Origin: Chryseolinea sp.
GTDB taxonomy: Bacteria; Bacteroidota; Bacteroidia; Cytophagales; Cyclobacteriaceae
Assembly (NCBI GenBank): GCA_025923195.1
Contig: JAICGJ010000003.1
Location: 1-64,000 of the forward strand
Length of the DNA: 64,000 nucleotides
Direction of reading: 5' to 3'
The position numbers and the translations under genes were made by a program. This document shows, in pieces, positions 38,226 through 49,112 of the stretch; position 1 is the first letter of the stretch; the number at the start of each line of letters is the position of its first letter. The notes under the pieces were generated by a model, which saw only the letters and a program-made list of their open reading frames with translations, was not told the origin of the DNA and searched no databases.

Positions 38226-39152
38226 TTGCACATGATGAAACATGTAGTTTACATACTAATACTGATCTCTCAATCGTGTTTGGCCCAGCCACGACAGGTC
38301 GCCGTTACGATCGATGACGTGCCTAACGTTAATGTTTTTCAGCGGGACAATTTCCGATCGATTTTGCTTGAACGTATTGAGGAACTGAATATTCCCGTGG
38401 CTATTTTCATCAACGAAAAAAACATTTACAATAATGCTTTTGTAAAAGAAAACATCGCGTGTCTGGAGCGGTGGCTTACGAGTAACACCGTCACGCCAGG
38501 CAATCATTCTTTTAGCCACATTAATTATGCCGACACTACGCTGGAATCCTTTCAACAAGACATCATTAAAGGTGAAAAATTAACTACTCAGATCATGCGA
38601 CGGCGGCCACCATATTTCAGGTTTCCTTTTAACAGCCTCGGAAACGATAGCGCATCATATGCGGTCATCCAAAATTTTTTAACAATCCGAGGATACATCC
38701 ACGCCCCATTCACCATAGAAAGTGAAGACTGGGCATTTAATGCGCTCTATGAAGATGCGCTGCAAAATCAGGACGTGGGCAGAGCACGGGAAATTGGACA
38801 GCAATACGTGATACACACCATGAACTTGTTTCATCATTTTGAGACACTGTGCGAGAATTTGTATGGAAGAAACATAAGGCACATTTATCTGTGTCATGAC
38901 AACCAACTGAATACGGACTACCTGCCTGCACTCATCAAAGACCTGGGCAAATCAGGCTATTCATTCATATCACTTGAACAGGCACTTGACGATATTGTAT
39001 ATCAATCGACAGAATTCTATACCGGCAGGTATGGATTCTCCTGGATTTACAGATGGGAAAAAGATCAGGATAAACGAAAAGCCATGATGCGTGGGGAACC
39101 CGTCGATGAATCCTTGCACATCGAGTATCAAAAGTTGGTCAACAAAAAATAA
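38226..39152 (+). CDS. polysaccharide deacetylase (NodB-like), secreted
   Basis: 308 aa; signal peptide; 'VAVTIDDVPN', 'TPGNHSFSHINY', 'RPPYFRFPFNSLG'. Confidence 0.88.
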   Translation: MHMMKHVVYILILISQSCLAQPRQVAVTIDDVPNVNVFQRDNFRSILLERIEELNIPVAIFINEKNIYNNAFVKENIACLERWLTSNTVTPGNHSFSHINYADTTLESFQQDIIKGEKLTTQIMRRRPPYFRFPFNSLGNDSASYAVIQNFLTIRGYIHAPFTIESEDWAFNALYEDALQNQDVGRAREIGQQYVIHTMNLFHHFETLCENLYGRNIRHIYLCHDNQLNTDYLPALIKDLGKSGYSFISLEQALDDIVYQSTEFYTGRYGFSWIYRWEKDQDKRKAMMRGEPVDESLHIEYQKLVNKK

Positions 39153-39342
39153 TTCTTTTCATGGGCACTAACTCACATAGGAAATAACGAGCCGCCTACC
39201 CTATTCTAAAATGCAGAGAATATCGTTTAAATTGACTATCTTTGTGGCTCACTCCTCCGAATTCCGTAAAAAACGCGTGTTTACGCAACGATAACAAGAG
39301 GCGTTTTAACATTACAAGCTTCTTGCAGCAAACCAAAAACTC

Positions 39343-40599
39343 ATGTCATTCGAAAAATTAACGCTCATAGAGCCGATTTTGCGCGCCCTTAAGAACGAGG
39401 GATATACGCACCCAACCCCAGTACAGGAACGAGCAATTCCCGTATTATTAGAAAGAAAAGATCTCCTTGGATGTGCACAGACTGGCACTGGAAAAACAGC
39501 AGCATTCGCCATCCCGATCTTACAGTTGCTTCACCAGGATGAACTTTTCGTCAAAGGTCCTTCTGGTATTAAGGCAATGATACTGACTCCTACCCGGGAA
39601 CTCGCCATCCAAATCGGGGAAAGTTTTTCCGCCTATGGAAGGCACCTCCGGTTACGACATACCGTTGTATTCGGTGGTGTTCCTCAGCGATCACAAACGG
39701 ATGCGCTGCGTTCAGGCGTTGACATATTAATTGCAACACCAGGACGCTTGCTGGATCTCATGGACCAGCGATTCGTGAAACTTCAGAATCTGAAACTGTT
39801 AGTGCTAGACGAGGCGGATCGCATGTTGGATATGGGATTTATTCACGACGTCAAAAAAATTATTGGCCGTATTCCTGCACAACGTCAGACAATTTTCTTT
39901 TCCGCTACGATGCCTCCTGAGATTGCTAAGCTCGCAGATACTATATTGACTAACCCCGTTCGGATTGACGTCACCCCCGTCTCGTCGACCGCGAATACCA
40001 TCAAACAGGCAGTCTATTTTGTTGGAAAGAATGACAAACGCAAGCTGCTACTTCACATATTGCAGGACAGGAGTATCATTACTGCGTTGGTTTTCGCTCG
40101 CACAAAACATGGCGCCGACCGGGTCGCTAAAGACCTTATCAAATCCGGGATTCGCGCTGAAGCTATCCATGGTAATAAATCACAAAATGCGCGTCAGCGC
40201 GCCCTGAGCAACTTCAAGTCACAGCAGACTCGTGTATTGGTGGCTACCGATATTGCTGCGCGCGGAATTGACGTTGAAGAATTGTCCCACGTGATCAACT
40301 ATGAATTGCCCAACGTGCCCGAGACCTATGTCCACCGAATTGGGCGAACCGGACGCGCAGGGTCAACCGGAATATCACTTTCTTTTTGTGATGAAGAGGA
40401 AAAGGAGTATTTGCGCGACATCCATAAGCTTATTAAAAAAACGATCCCTGTCATTGAGGATCAGCCGTATCACATGACATACGCCGCACTTTCACAACAG
40501 ACGAAACAGTCAGGGGAATCTGTGAATGCAAAGAATAACAACAGGTCGGGCTTTGCCCGGTCGGGAAGACAGCAATATCGTGGCCGTTGGCAACGATAG
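39343..40599 (+). CDS. DEAD-box RNA helicase (RhlE-like)
   Basis: 418 aa; '[11 protein letters not shown]', 'PTRELAIQI', '[13 protein letters not shown]', 'SATMP', '[10 protein letters not shown]'; basic RG-rich tail. Confidence 0.96.
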   Translation: MSFEKLTLIEPILRALKNEGYTHPTPVQERAIPVLLERKDLLGCAQTGTGKTAAFAIPILQLLHQDELFVKGPSGIKAMILTPTRELAIQIGESFSAYGRHLRLRHTVVFGGVPQRSQTDALRSGVDILIATPGRLLDLMDQRFVKLQNLKLLVLDEADRMLDMGFIHDVKKIIGRIPAQRQTIFFSATMPPEIAKLADTILTNPVRIDVTPVSSTANTIKQAVYFVGKNDKRKLLLHILQDRSIITALVFARTKHGADRVAKDLIKSGIRAEAIHGNKSQNARQRALSNFKSQQTRVLVATDIAARGIDVEELSHVINYELPNVPETYVHRIGRTGRAGSTGISLSFCDEEEKEYLRDIHKLIKKTIPVIEDQPYHMTYAALSQQTKQSGESVNAKNNNRSGFARSGRQQYRGRWQR

Positions 40600-40626
40600 G
40601 ACGCAACGTGAAGACTATGCTATACA

Positions 40627-40648
40627 AAAGGGCTCACCCGAGCCCTTT
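40627..40648. terminator. bidirectional-type terminator hairpin between helicase and SOD genes
   Basis: AAAGGGCTC-accc-GAGCCCTTT perfect 9-bp stem between convergent genes. Confidence 0.8.
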
Positions 40649-40671
40649 CCTATTTGTATTGAAACGCAAAT

Positions 40672-41277
40672 CTACTTACCGGCAAATCGTTTAGCCACTT
40701 CATTCCAGTTCACAACATTCCAAAATGCTGCTATGTAGTCCGGTCTGCGGTTTTGATAATTGAGGTAATAGGCATGTTCCCAAACATCGAGTCCGAGAAC
40801 AGGTTTGCCCTGAGCTTCAGCAACATCCATCAACGGATTGTCCTGATTTGGAGTGGAGGTAATTTGAAGTTTTCCGCTGCTGTCTGTAATCAACCAGGCC
40901 CAGCCGGACCCAAATCGGCCCACCGCGGCGGCAGCGAACTTAGTTTTAAACTCATCAAAATTTCCGAATGCTGAATTGATGGCATCTGCTAACGCACCTG
41001 AGGGTTTGCCTCCAGCGTTCGGTCCAAGGATAGTCCAAAAAAAGCTGTGATTGTAGTGTCCTCCGCCGTTGTTGCGAACAGCGACGGGATATTTTGAAAC
41101 GTTTTTACATATATCTTCGATGCTTAAATTCTCTTCAGGTTTACCAGCGACGGCGTTATTCAAGTTGGTAACATAAGTGTTGTGATGTTTACCATGGTGT
41201 ATTTCCATAGTACGAGCGTCGATATGAGGTTCAAGCGCATTAAACGCATAAGGAAGAGCAGGAAGTGTGAATGCCAT
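40672..41277 (-). CDS. Fe/Mn superoxide dismutase
   Basis: 201 aa; '[36 protein letters not shown]', '[19 protein letters not shown]'. Confidence 0.97.
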   Translation of the reverse strand: MAFTLPALPYAFNALEPHIDARTMEIHHGKHHNTYVTNLNNAVAGKPEENLSIEDICKNVSKYPVAVRNNGGGHYNHSFFWTILGPNAGGKPSGALADAINSAFGNFDEFKTKFAAAAVGRFGSGWAWLITDSSGKLQITSTPNQDNPLMDVAEAQGKPVLGLDVWEHAYYLNYQNRRPDYIAAFWNVVNWNEVAKRFAGK

Positions 41278-41401
41278 AATGATAGTGGATTTTTTTAGTT
41301 AAACATAAATTTCTTGCGCAACCAAATATACAACCATAACTGTATCGAGAAAATTTCAATACATGGCTGTTATTGGGCCGCACGTTTACAAAGGCTTGTT
41401 G

Positions 41402-41761
41402 TTAAAACGGCAAATCATCAGCAGTGTTATTGGAATCTGCTACAAAAGGCTCGTCCATGGCTGGCGGAGGTGAATCAACACTGCCGGTGTTATGTTTTTC
41501 GATTTTCCACGCGCGCGCTTCGGTGTACCACCGGCCGTTGTATTCCCTGCTTTCAAGCTCAACGGCCGCGGTGACGAATTGTCCAACTGCAAGATTGAAC
41601 TGGTCTACTTTGTCACCCCAAACAGAAAGGCATACCTTCTTGGGATACTGACTTTGAGTTTCTACGATAAACTCTTGTTTCTTCCATGGACCCTTTTTTC
41701 CCATACCTGATTGAAGAGGAAGCAGTTGAATTACTCTACCTTTTAGTTCCATATTGTTCAT
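41402..41761 (-). CDS. DUF3127 family (OB-fold-like) protein
   Basis: 119 aa; 'MELKGRVIQLLPLQSGMGKKGPWKKQEFIVETQSQYPKKVCLSVWGDKV'; acidic C-terminal 'DDLPF' tail reminiscent of SSB-type tails. Confidence 0.88.
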   Translation of the reverse strand: MNNMELKGRVIQLLPLQSGMGKKGPWKKQEFIVETQSQYPKKVCLSVWGDKVDQFNLAVGQFVTAAVELESREYNGRWYTEARAWKIEKHNTGSVDSPPPAMDEPFVADSNNTADDLPF

Positions 41762-41766
41762 TTCTA

Positions 41767-42210
41767 TTACTTTCTAAGTTCCTTAAAAAAACTGTCTATA
41801 AGACTCTTGCTTTCATCTGCCTTCACGCCTCTCACCAATTCTGTTTTCGGGTGAAGCAAAGGTGCGTTTACTAAAGTGAAGCCTCGTTGAACATCGGACG
41901 CTCCGAATACCAATTTGTGAAGTTGCACCCAATGCAAAGCGCCAGCGCACATGACGCACGGCTCCAAAGTCACATATAAGGTGCATTCATTTAGATATTT
42001 GGAACCCAGATGATTGGAAGCCGCTGTTATGGCCAGCATTTCGGCGTGGGCTGTAGCATCCGTTAGTTTTTCCGTCTGATTGTGCGCCCTTGCGATAATC
42101 CGATTCATACAAACGACCACCGCCCCCACAGGAACTTCACCACTGTCCAAGGCTTTGCCAGCCTCTTTAATCGCTTCGCGCATGAAATACTCATCGGTGT
42201 ATAATTCCAT
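41767..42210 (-). CDS. tadA: nucleoside deaminase, tRNA adenosine deaminase-like
   Basis: 147 aa; 'ATAHAEMLAI' and 'TLEPCVMCAGAL' zinc deaminase motifs. Confidence 0.9.
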   Translation of the reverse strand: MELYTDEYFMREAIKEAGKALDSGEVPVGAVVVCMNRIIARAHNQTEKLTDATAHAEMLAITAASNHLGSKYLNECTLYVTLEPCVMCAGALHWVQLHKLVFGASDVQRGFTLVNAPLLHPKTELVRGVKADESKSLIDSFFKELRK

Positions 42211-42259
42211 AGGGCGGCAAATGTAAAGCTTAAAGATTAAAGCAGAAAGTTGTCGCGTG

Positions 42260-42826
42260 TCAGGTCTTTACTTTAATGCTCTTCATCATCGCGCGCGCAG
42301 TTTCCTGCCAATCTTGTTTTTCCCTCCTGGGACAATTGAAAGAGAACACGAGCGCCCTGCCAGGCTCAAGAAGATATTGAATGTATGTATACCTCAAAAT
42401 CGGATCCTGAAAACCCTCCTGCCGCGTGCCGTTGACACGAGAATCAAATTCAAAAAAGATAAATTTCTTTTTGTTGACTTCATGGACGCCTTCCCGTATC
42501 ATATCTACACGATCGAACATGCTCAGTACACTGGCCTTGAAAAATTTTTGAGCCATCTCGACATCGGTATCAGGCCACTGCGTGGCGGAAATATTAACGC
42601 TAAAATCAATTGTACGATCCAGATTCGTGTAGGCTGCTAACGGAGCTCTTACCGATGGATATCGCTGTGTAAAGTCAAGCGCGTCCATAGCGTTCCACTC
42701 GCGTGGGATAGATACGGTTATTTCATCGTTAACTTTGACTTTAACGAGTTTAGGTCGATCTGCGGCCACGAGGCTCAATCCCACCAAAAAAAACCACTTC
42801 AGCACTCTACTTTTAATTTTTTGCAT
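42260..42826 (-). CDS. secreted hypothetical protein
   Basis: 188 aa; hydrophobic N-terminus (VLKWFFLVGLSLVAA), clean ORF between divergent aspS and tadA. Confidence 0.65.
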   Translation of the reverse strand: MQKIKSRVLKWFFLVGLSLVAADRPKLVKVKVNDEITVSIPREWNAMDALDFTQRYPSVRAPLAAYTNLDRTIDFSVNISATQWPDTDVEMAQKFFKASVLSMFDRVDMIREGVHEVNKKKFIFFEFDSRVNGTRQEGFQDPILRYTYIQYLLEPGRALVFSFNCPRREKQDWQETARAMMKSIKVKT

Positions 42827-42902
42827 ACACTTACGGATACTAAAGTATTCTTAAATTCGCGCCTGTCTGTCGAATGGCAGCGCTAAATTAATCAAAACTC
42901 AG

Positions 42903-44666
42903 ATGTTACGGACGCATACATGTGGTCAATTGAGGTTATCGGATGTAAATCAAAACGTTGTCTTGACGGGTTGGGTGCAAAGATCTCGCGATAAAGGAAG
43001 CGTATTGTGGGTCGATTTGCGCGACAGATATGGCGTAACGCAATTGATATTTGAGGAAGCTAAAACAGATGCCGATGTATTGTCAGCTGGAAGAAGTCTG
43101 GGACGCGAATATGTTATCCAAATTGAAGGTTTGGTGGTGGAAAGGCTTTCAAAAAATGACAAACTCCCCACCGGAGAAATTGAAGTGAAAGTATCGAAGG
43201 TGAAGGTACTAAATCCCTCGAAGCTTCCTCCATTTACCATAGAAGATGATACTGATGGCGGCGAAGAGCTAAGGATGAAATACAGGTATCTTGACCTGCG
43301 CAGAAATCCGGTGCGCGAAAGTCTCCAGCTGCGGCACAAAATGGCGCAGCACACGAGAATGTTTCTTGATGGACAGAATTTTATCGAAGTGGAAACCCCG
43401 GTGCTGATAAAATCCACACCCGAAGGTGCCCGTGACTTCGTGGTTCCTTCGAGGATTCACAACGGCGAATTCTATGCATTACCACAGTCCCCTCAAACGT
43501 TCAAACAATTGTTGATGGTGTCAGGCTTTGACCGATATTATCAAATCGTTAAATGTTTCCGGGATGAGGACCTGCGCGCGGATCGCCAACCCGAATTCAC
43601 GCAAATTGATTGTGAAATGTCCTTCATTACACAGGAGGACATATTAAATACCTTTGAAGGATTGATCCGGCACCTGTTCAAACAAGTCAAGGGCGTTGAA
43701 CTGCCAGATGTACCTCGCATGAAATACGATGAGGCTATGCAATTTTACGGGTCCGATAAGCCGGACACGCGATTTGATATGAAGTTTGTGGATATTACGG
43801 ACCTGACGAAAGGAAAAAATTTTCAGGTCTTTGAAAGTGCAGAACTCGTCGTAGGGATCAATGCCAAGGGCTGTTCCGAATATTCGCGCAAACAAATTGA
43901 TGAACTTACTGAGTTCGTCAAGCGTCCTCAAGTCGGTGCAAAAGGTCTGGTGTACGTGCAATACAGAACAGATGGAACCATCAAATCTTCGGTGGATAAA
44001 TTTTACTCGGGCGACGAACTCAAAGGATGGACCGACAAATTCAACGCTGAGCCTGGTGATCTGATATTATTGCTCGCCGGCGAAGCCTTCTCGACGCGCA
44101 AACAATTGAATGAACTCCGCCTTTTGATGGGCGACAGATTGGGCTTTCGCGATAAGAATAAATTTTCGGCACTTTGGGTCCTGGATTTCCCGTTGCTGGA
44201 ATGGAGTGAAGAAACCCAGCGATATCACGCCATGCATCATCCTTTCACATCACCAAAACCTGAAGATATTAAGTTACTGGATACTGATCCTGGGAAAGTA
44301 CGTGCGAACGCTTATGATATGGTGATCAATGGTACTGAGGTTGGAGGAGGCTCTATCCGTATTCATGACAGGGCCACACAACAAATGATGTTCAACCATC
44401 TGGGATTTTCGGAGGCTGAAGCAAAGAAACAGTTTGGATTCTTAATGGAAGCTTTTGAGTTTGGTGCACCTCCCCATGGCGGGATTGCTTTTGGCTTTGA
44501 CCGGCTCTGTTCGATTTTCGGGGGGGCAGACTCCATCCGCGACTTTATTGCGTTCCCAAAAAATAACGCCGGGAAGGACGTTATGATCGATACACCATCC
44601 ACAATTTCCGAGGAACAGCTGAAGGAGCTGGGGATAGAAGTGAAAGTGAAAAGTGATAAGTTATAA
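42903..44666 (+). CDS. aspS: aspartyl-tRNA synthetase
   Basis: 587 aa; class II motifs '[23 protein letters not shown]', '[10 protein letters not shown]'; '[32 protein letters not shown]'. Confidence 0.99.
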   Translation: MLRTHTCGQLRLSDVNQNVVLTGWVQRSRDKGSVLWVDLRDRYGVTQLIFEEAKTDADVLSAGRSLGREYVIQIEGLVVERLSKNDKLPTGEIEVKVSKVKVLNPSKLPPFTIEDDTDGGEELRMKYRYLDLRRNPVRESLQLRHKMAQHTRMFLDGQNFIEVETPVLIKSTPEGARDFVVPSRIHNGEFYALPQSPQTFKQLLMVSGFDRYYQIVKCFRDEDLRADRQPEFTQIDCEMSFITQEDILNTFEGLIRHLFKQVKGVELPDVPRMKYDEAMQFYGSDKPDTRFDMKFVDITDLTKGKNFQVFESAELVVGINAKGCSEYSRKQIDELTEFVKRPQVGAKGLVYVQYRTDGTIKSSVDKFYSGDELKGWTDKFNAEPGDLILLLAGEAFSTRKQLNELRLLMGDRLGFRDKNKFSALWVLDFPLLEWSEETQRYHAMHHPFTSPKPEDIKLLDTDPGKVRANAYDMVINGTEVGGGSIRIHDRATQQMMFNHLGFSEAEAKKQFGFLMEAFEFGAPPHGGIAFGFDRLCSIFGGADSIRDFIAFPKNNAGKDVMIDTPSTISEEQLKELGIEVKVKSDKL

Positions 44667-44751
44667 GTGAAAAGTGATTGACCGCTAGGTTTCGCTTTTC
44701 ACTTTTAGTTTTTAGTTTTTCACTTGTCACTTTTAGTTTTTCACTTATCAC
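44641..44751. repeat. inverted A/T-rich repeat cluster (GTGAAAAGTGA / TCACTTTT units) between convergent genes
   Basis: Left arm tgaaagtgaaaagtgataagttataagtgaaaagtgatt; right arm gcttttcacttttagtttttagtttttcacttgtcacttttagtttttcacttatcac. Confidence 0.85.
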
Positions 44752-45926
44752 AAATAGCTCAGCCACCATTTGCTTCGTTGTTCAATCTTATATCGATCAT
44801 ACCATTTACACAACGGATAAAGTATGACAACAACTCCTATCCATACGACGTAGACAACCCATAGGCTAAATCCGTACCCGGCGAGGTTCGGCGAGTTAGT
44901 GACCCAGGTATCGAAGACCATGTCTGAGGCATCGTACCCAGTCAGCATAGCCGCAACCAATGCGAGCAGGTGAATCAGATACAAATGAAGCAAGTAGTAA
45001 AACATGGGCACCCGTCCGAGTATTTTAACTCTCTGGGCAGCCGTTCCAAAATAATTCTCAGAAATAGCCAGGAATAAAATCGCCGGACCCAATGTTACCA
45101 ACAGGTATAGCAATGAGGGTGGATACTTTGTAACATTCAAGAAAGACAACACCGTAAACACAGGACTGGGCTGAACCGACCAGTGATTAGGGTCACCATA
45201 ACCGTTGATAAATCTTATCACTACAAACAGGGCAACTAAGCCGAAACCAACATAAAGCAGCATTTGTTTGCGTGATTCCCGACTGTAGGAACTTTGATAG
45301 AAGAAACCGAAGCAATATCCTAATAACATCACGCCGACCCAGGGCACAAGCGGATAGGCAATGAATAGAAAAAAGTCTTGTGACAAAGAAAATCCCTGGA
45401 ATTGGTGGACCATCGACCATAAGATCGCGCTTGCACCATCCCCCTCGATGCGGAAACCATCAAGCAGGTTGTGTCCAACAACCATTAACAGACCGATCGC
45501 CAAAGTTATCTTAAAAGGCAAGTGAATTGCACCGGCCAATATGATCATGCCAATACCAAGTGCCCATATAACGAAGAGGGTTATAAGAGAAAAGTGAAAA
45601 TTGAAAAACCAGGCAAAGTTTACGATGGTCAATTCCAGAAAAACCAACCAGAGGCCACGCTTAAGCAAAAAGCCCGACAGGTCCTTTTTACTTCTCCTCA
45701 GTCCTATGAGAAATGCAGAGGTCCCGGCAAGGAAAATAAAAACAGGCGCACAAAAGTGAGTTACCCATCTTGTAAAGAACAGTATGACACTGGTTTTTGA
45801 CATATCCGTGGGGTCATACAGAAAGGCATCGGCATGGAAATAGTCTCGCACATGATCCAATGCCATAACAATCATAACAATACCACGCAACAGATCGATT
45901 GATTCTATTCGGGCAGACTTCGTCAT
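44748..45926 (-). CDS. DUF1624/heparan-alpha-glucosaminide N-acetyltransferase-like membrane protein
   Basis: 392 aa; 'RIESIDLLRGIVMIVMALDHVRDYFH' and multiple TM segments. Confidence 0.9.
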   Translation of the reverse strand: MTKSARIESIDLLRGIVMIVMALDHVRDYFHADAFLYDPTDMSKTSVILFFTRWVTHFCAPVFIFLAGTSAFLIGLRRSKKDLSGFLLKRGLWLVFLELTIVNFAWFFNFHFSLITLFVIWALGIGMIILAGAIHLPFKITLAIGLLMVVGHNLLDGFRIEGDGASAILWSMVHQFQGFSLSQDFFLFIAYPLVPWVGVMLLGYCFGFFYQSSYSRESRKQMLLYVGFGLVALFVVIRFINGYGDPNHWSVQPSPVFTVLSFLNVTKYPPSLLYLLVTLGPAILFLAISENYFGTAAQRVKILGRVPMFYYLLHLYLIHLLALVAAMLTGYDASDMVFDTWVTNSPNLAGYGFSLWVVYVVWIGVVVILYPLCKWYDRYKIEQRSKWWLSYL

Positions 45927-46024
45927 AAAACGGTTAATACGATTGGAGTAGCACGAGAGTTATCAAAATATTGAAAAATTCTGTCGTAATTTTCGCAATA
46001 CCGCTCGTTCTTCATTTCCAAAAA

Positions 46025-46861
46025 TTATTGCAAAAGTTTTTCAGGGATGCCGGAGATGCCTTCAATGACAATATTCCGATAGAAAACCTCGGCACCTTCA
46101 GATTGAATTTGGATTTTTCCCTTTCTTAATGGGGAGATATTTGGGCCATCAGGCTGACTTAAGTTGTACAGGGCCATTACGACTTTGTCATTGACGACAT
46201 GAACGCTGCTATCACCGTAGCAATACAGGTCAATTGTATTCCATTCCCCGGAAGGATTTTCTCCGTCACCACGCTTGACGCAGTTTCTCCCATTAGGACC
46301 TTTGTCGCGAAAAGTCAGCAGTTCAGCACCCGCTGTGTATACAAATCTCTGGCCCTGCTTTGCCGCTGGAACATCTGCAAATGCGCCGCCGCATCCCCAA
46401 TAATCCCCACAGTCGCCCTCCTGAATCTGGAATTCCTGAGATCGCATCCAAAACAACCAGTCGGCCGCATGAGGCCCGACGGCGTGGTACAAAATGCCAC
46501 TATCGCGTTTCGCATTTCGTTTCGGGTCCCATTTTAATTGCCCCCATTTAAATTCCAGTCGCAAATGATAGTTGCTAAACTCCTGCTGGGTTGAAAGCCC
46601 GCCAAAGTTCTCTCCCGATATGCGGATTGCAGGCTGTTCATCTTGTTTTACGACCGAAAAAACGTTGTTTGGATCTTTATTGAGTCCAATTGGCTCGCCA
46701 CCAAAGTCCTTCTTCGCCGAATCATAAATTGGTCCAATGTAGACGTCCCAGCCTTTCAAATCCTTTCCGTTGAATAGTGATTTCAACTTAATCGGTGCAT
46801 GGCTTAAGGTTACCCCTGTCAGGAGCGCAACGGAGACGAGTACGTAACGAATTTTGTACAT
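46025..46861 (-). CDS. DUF1080 (3-keto-disaccharide hydrolase-like) secreted protein
   Basis: Start revised to 46861 (MYKIRYVLVSVALLTGVTLSHA); 'LFNGKDLKGWDVYIG' and 'YHLRLEFKWGQ' are DUF1080 hallmarks. Confidence 0.92.
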   Translation of the reverse strand: MYKIRYVLVSVALLTGVTLSHAPIKLKSLFNGKDLKGWDVYIGPIYDSAKKDFGGEPIGLNKDPNNVFSVVKQDEQPAIRISGENFGGLSTQQEFSNYHLRLEFKWGQLKWDPKRNAKRDSGILYHAVGPHAADWLFWMRSQEFQIQEGDCGDYWGCGGAFADVPAAKQGQRFVYTAGAELLTFRDKGPNGRNCVKRGDGENPSGEWNTIDLYCYGDSSVHVVNDKVVMALYNLSQPDGPNISPLRKGKIQIQSEGAEVFYRNIVIEGISGIPEKLLQ

Positions 46862-47141
46862 TCTCAATATTAAACTATTCCAATTTAAGTCTTTTAAGAT
46901 TATGATAAAATTGAGAAAGTTCTGCGTCAAATCGATAACTGATTCTCCTGGAATTGTCATTCGCTTTCGCGCGTTGTATCAGCTGGTTAGATGCACTTTC
47001 CGTAAAGGGTATGCGACCTGGTCCCAAAAATTTGCTCTGCGCGAAAAATTTGTTCTGGGTGATAAAATCATGAGTCGAACCCTGAGGCTAGTGCTCAGGG
47101 CATCGAAACCATAAGGATAATTGGTAGCATATCAGAGATCT

Positions 47142-47333
47142 ATGACACTAACAAAGCAACGTTGTAACTATTTTCGACGTACTTGTGTTAAGGACGAATA
47201 TTTCCTCACGCTTGTAAATAAAACAGGAGGAAATCTTCGTTCTGAAAAGGCGGATCTTGAATTGGAATTGGACCCCAATGATACTGACAATCCATTACGA
47301 ATTGAGCCCAACAATATACGCCAAATGTGGTGA
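47142..47333 (+). CDS. possible small acidic-tailed hypothetical protein
   Basis: MTLTKQRCNYFRRTCVKDEYFLTLVNKTGGNLRSEKADLELELDPNDTDNPLRIEPNNIRQMW; non-overlapping, upstream and co-oriented with the MFS gene. Confidence 0.3.
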   Translation: MTLTKQRCNYFRRTCVKDEYFLTLVNKTGGNLRSEKADLELELDPNDTDNPLRIEPNNIRQMW

Positions 47334-47389
47334 TCACTTGCTTGGCATCGACCTAGGAGCGCAAAGAATTTTCACGTTAACTTACTCAG

Positions 47390-48628
47390 ATGCGAATAAA
47401 GACTTTTAGTAGATACGAAATTTTTATTATCGCAGTCCTTACCATTTTGCAGTTTACGGTGATTCTTGATTTTATGGTGTTATCGCCACTGGGCGCCATC
47501 CTACTTCCTGAGTTATCCATTAATCCCTCACAATTCGGAATGGTTGTATCGGCGTATGCTTTTAGCGCAGGTGCATCCGGTCTACTTGCTGCAGGCTTCG
47601 CAGATAAATTTGATAGAAAGAAACTTCTGCTGTTCTTTTACGGAGGCTTTATTATTGGTACAACGCTCTGCGCACTTGCCCCCGACTATCACGACTTGCT
47701 TTTAGCACGCATTATCACTGGCGTCTTCGGTGGAGTCCTCAGTTCAATAAGTTTTGCTATCATTACCGATATTTTCAAACTCGAAGTCAGGGGACGGGTT
47801 ATGGGTTTTGTACAGATGGCTTTTGCATCAAGTCAAGTGTTGGGCATACCCATAGGGTTGTATTTCGCGGACGCGTATGGCTGGCATTCGCCTTTCTTTA
47901 TGATCGTTGGCATCAGTATCATCGTTGGAATACTGATTATCCTTTTCATGAAGCCAATTGACAGCCATCTGAATATACCGTCCACGAAGAACCCGGTTCG
48001 ACACCTGATGAACACGATCTCCCGTTCAACCTACCTGAAAGGTTTTGCGGCAACGACCTTGCTGGCAACGGGTGGTTTTATGCTCATGCCCTTTGCCCGC
48101 GCCTTTAGTGTTAACAATTTGAACATAACCATGAAGCAGCTGCCGCTCTTGTACATGGTTACTGGTATTTTTTCGATGGTCACGGGACCGTTGATCGGTA
48201 AATTCAGCGATCAGGTTGGTAAATACAATATTTTCGTTGTCGGTTCAATCATAACGATGATGGTAGTGCCCATATATTGCAACTTAGGTGTTACTCCATT
48301 CTGGTTAGTGCTGGTGCTAAACATTATTATGTTTGCAGGAGTGGCCTCGCGCATAATATCGTCTTCGGCGCTGCTTACCGCAGTACCGGTTCCGCAGGAT
48401 CGTGGTGCATTTATGAGCATTAACTCGTCCGTTCAGCAAATATCCGGAGGCTTTGCAACCTTCATTGCCGGCCTTATCGTAGCGCAAACTCCCGAAGGAA
48501 AATTGATAAACTATGATACACTTGGATACGTAGTAGTTGGGGCGATGATAATTACCATTATCATGATGTACTCCATTCACGTATATGTCGAAAAAATTTC
48601 AAAGCAGAAGGTAGTTGTTCAGCCTTGA
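47390..48628 (+). CDS. MFS transporter
   Basis: 412 aa; 12-TM pattern; 'FADKFDRKKLLLFFYGGFIIGTTLCALAPDYHDLLLARIITGVFGG'. Confidence 0.92.
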   Translation: MRIKTFSRYEIFIIAVLTILQFTVILDFMVLSPLGAILLPELSINPSQFGMVVSAYAFSAGASGLLAAGFADKFDRKKLLLFFYGGFIIGTTLCALAPDYHDLLLARIITGVFGGVLSSISFAIITDIFKLEVRGRVMGFVQMAFASSQVLGIPIGLYFADAYGWHSPFFMIVGISIIVGILIILFMKPIDSHLNIPSTKNPVRHLMNTISRSTYLKGFAATTLLATGGFMLMPFARAFSVNNLNITMKQLPLLYMVTGIFSMVTGPLIGKFSDQVGKYNIFVVGSIITMMVVPIYCNLGVTPFWLVLVLNIIMFAGVASRIISSSALLTAVPVPQDRGAFMSINSSVQQISGGFATFIAGLIVAQTPEGKLINYDTLGYVVVGAMIITIIMMYSIHVYVEKISKQKVVVQP

Positions 48629-48634
48629 TCGTGA

Positions 48635-48793
48635 TCAGAAAAAAAGCAGATAAATAAAGAACAGCAAGACAAGCGCAAGGGCTATCCATTTTAGCGCGGT
48701 TGGCTGTTCCCCAAATTGATAATTGCATACAGGACAAATTTTACTCCTTGCGTCGATCTCCATGGCGCAAGAAGGGCATTCTTTGGTTTTCAT
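48635..48793 (-). CDS. small zinc-ribbon plus single-TM protein (52 aa), absent from the ORF track
   Basis: Manual translation: MKTKECPSCAMEIDARSKICPVCNYQFGEQPTALKWIALALVLLFFIYLLFF*; two CxxC knuckles and one TM helix. Confidence 0.75.
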   Translation of the reverse strand: MKTKECPSCAMEIDARSKICPVCNYQFGEQPTALKWIALALVLLFFIYLLFF

Positions 48794-48887
48794 TAGCGAA
48801 AGTTAACGCCTTAATTTTATTGGGAACAGTAGACTTGAACAACTCGCAGAAGTAAGGGTTAACTTTATAAACCAAAAAAAGTCGTTT

Positions 48888-49112
48888 ATGAGTCAGGCAT
48901 TTATGCGGGAAGGTGATGATCAATGGCTGAGTGATATTGGTCCCTCGGTCAAGGCACTGAGTTTTTTTTTAACGCGTGAAAACAACGGAATCGAGGTCTA
49001 CGAGCTAAAAACCGTCATCGATTCCCACGGAAATGAAATGCACGTGATGAGCAACGGCTTGTCGTACAAAAAGGACGAGCATGGCAAGTGGGAGATTGCG
49101 GAACTGTCTTAA
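48888..49112 (+). CDS. small conserved-looking hypothetical protein (74 aa)
   Basis: MSQAFMREGDDQWLSDIGPSVKALSFFLTRENNGIEVYELKTVIDSHGNEMHVMSNGLSYKKDEHGKWEIAELS. Confidence 0.65.
   Translation: MSQAFMREGDDQWLSDIGPSVKALSFFLTRENNGIEVYELKTVIDSHGNEMHVMSNGLSYKKDEHGKWEIAELS

Noticed and set aside
42950-43417. 155-aa minus-strand ORF
   Set aside because: Antisense to aspS, which is unambiguous
44581-44769. 62-aa minus-strand ORF ([42 protein letters not shown]...)
   Set aside because: Translation of the inverted repeat cluster plus aspS antisense; periodic 'SEKLK/HFSL' is a repeat artefact
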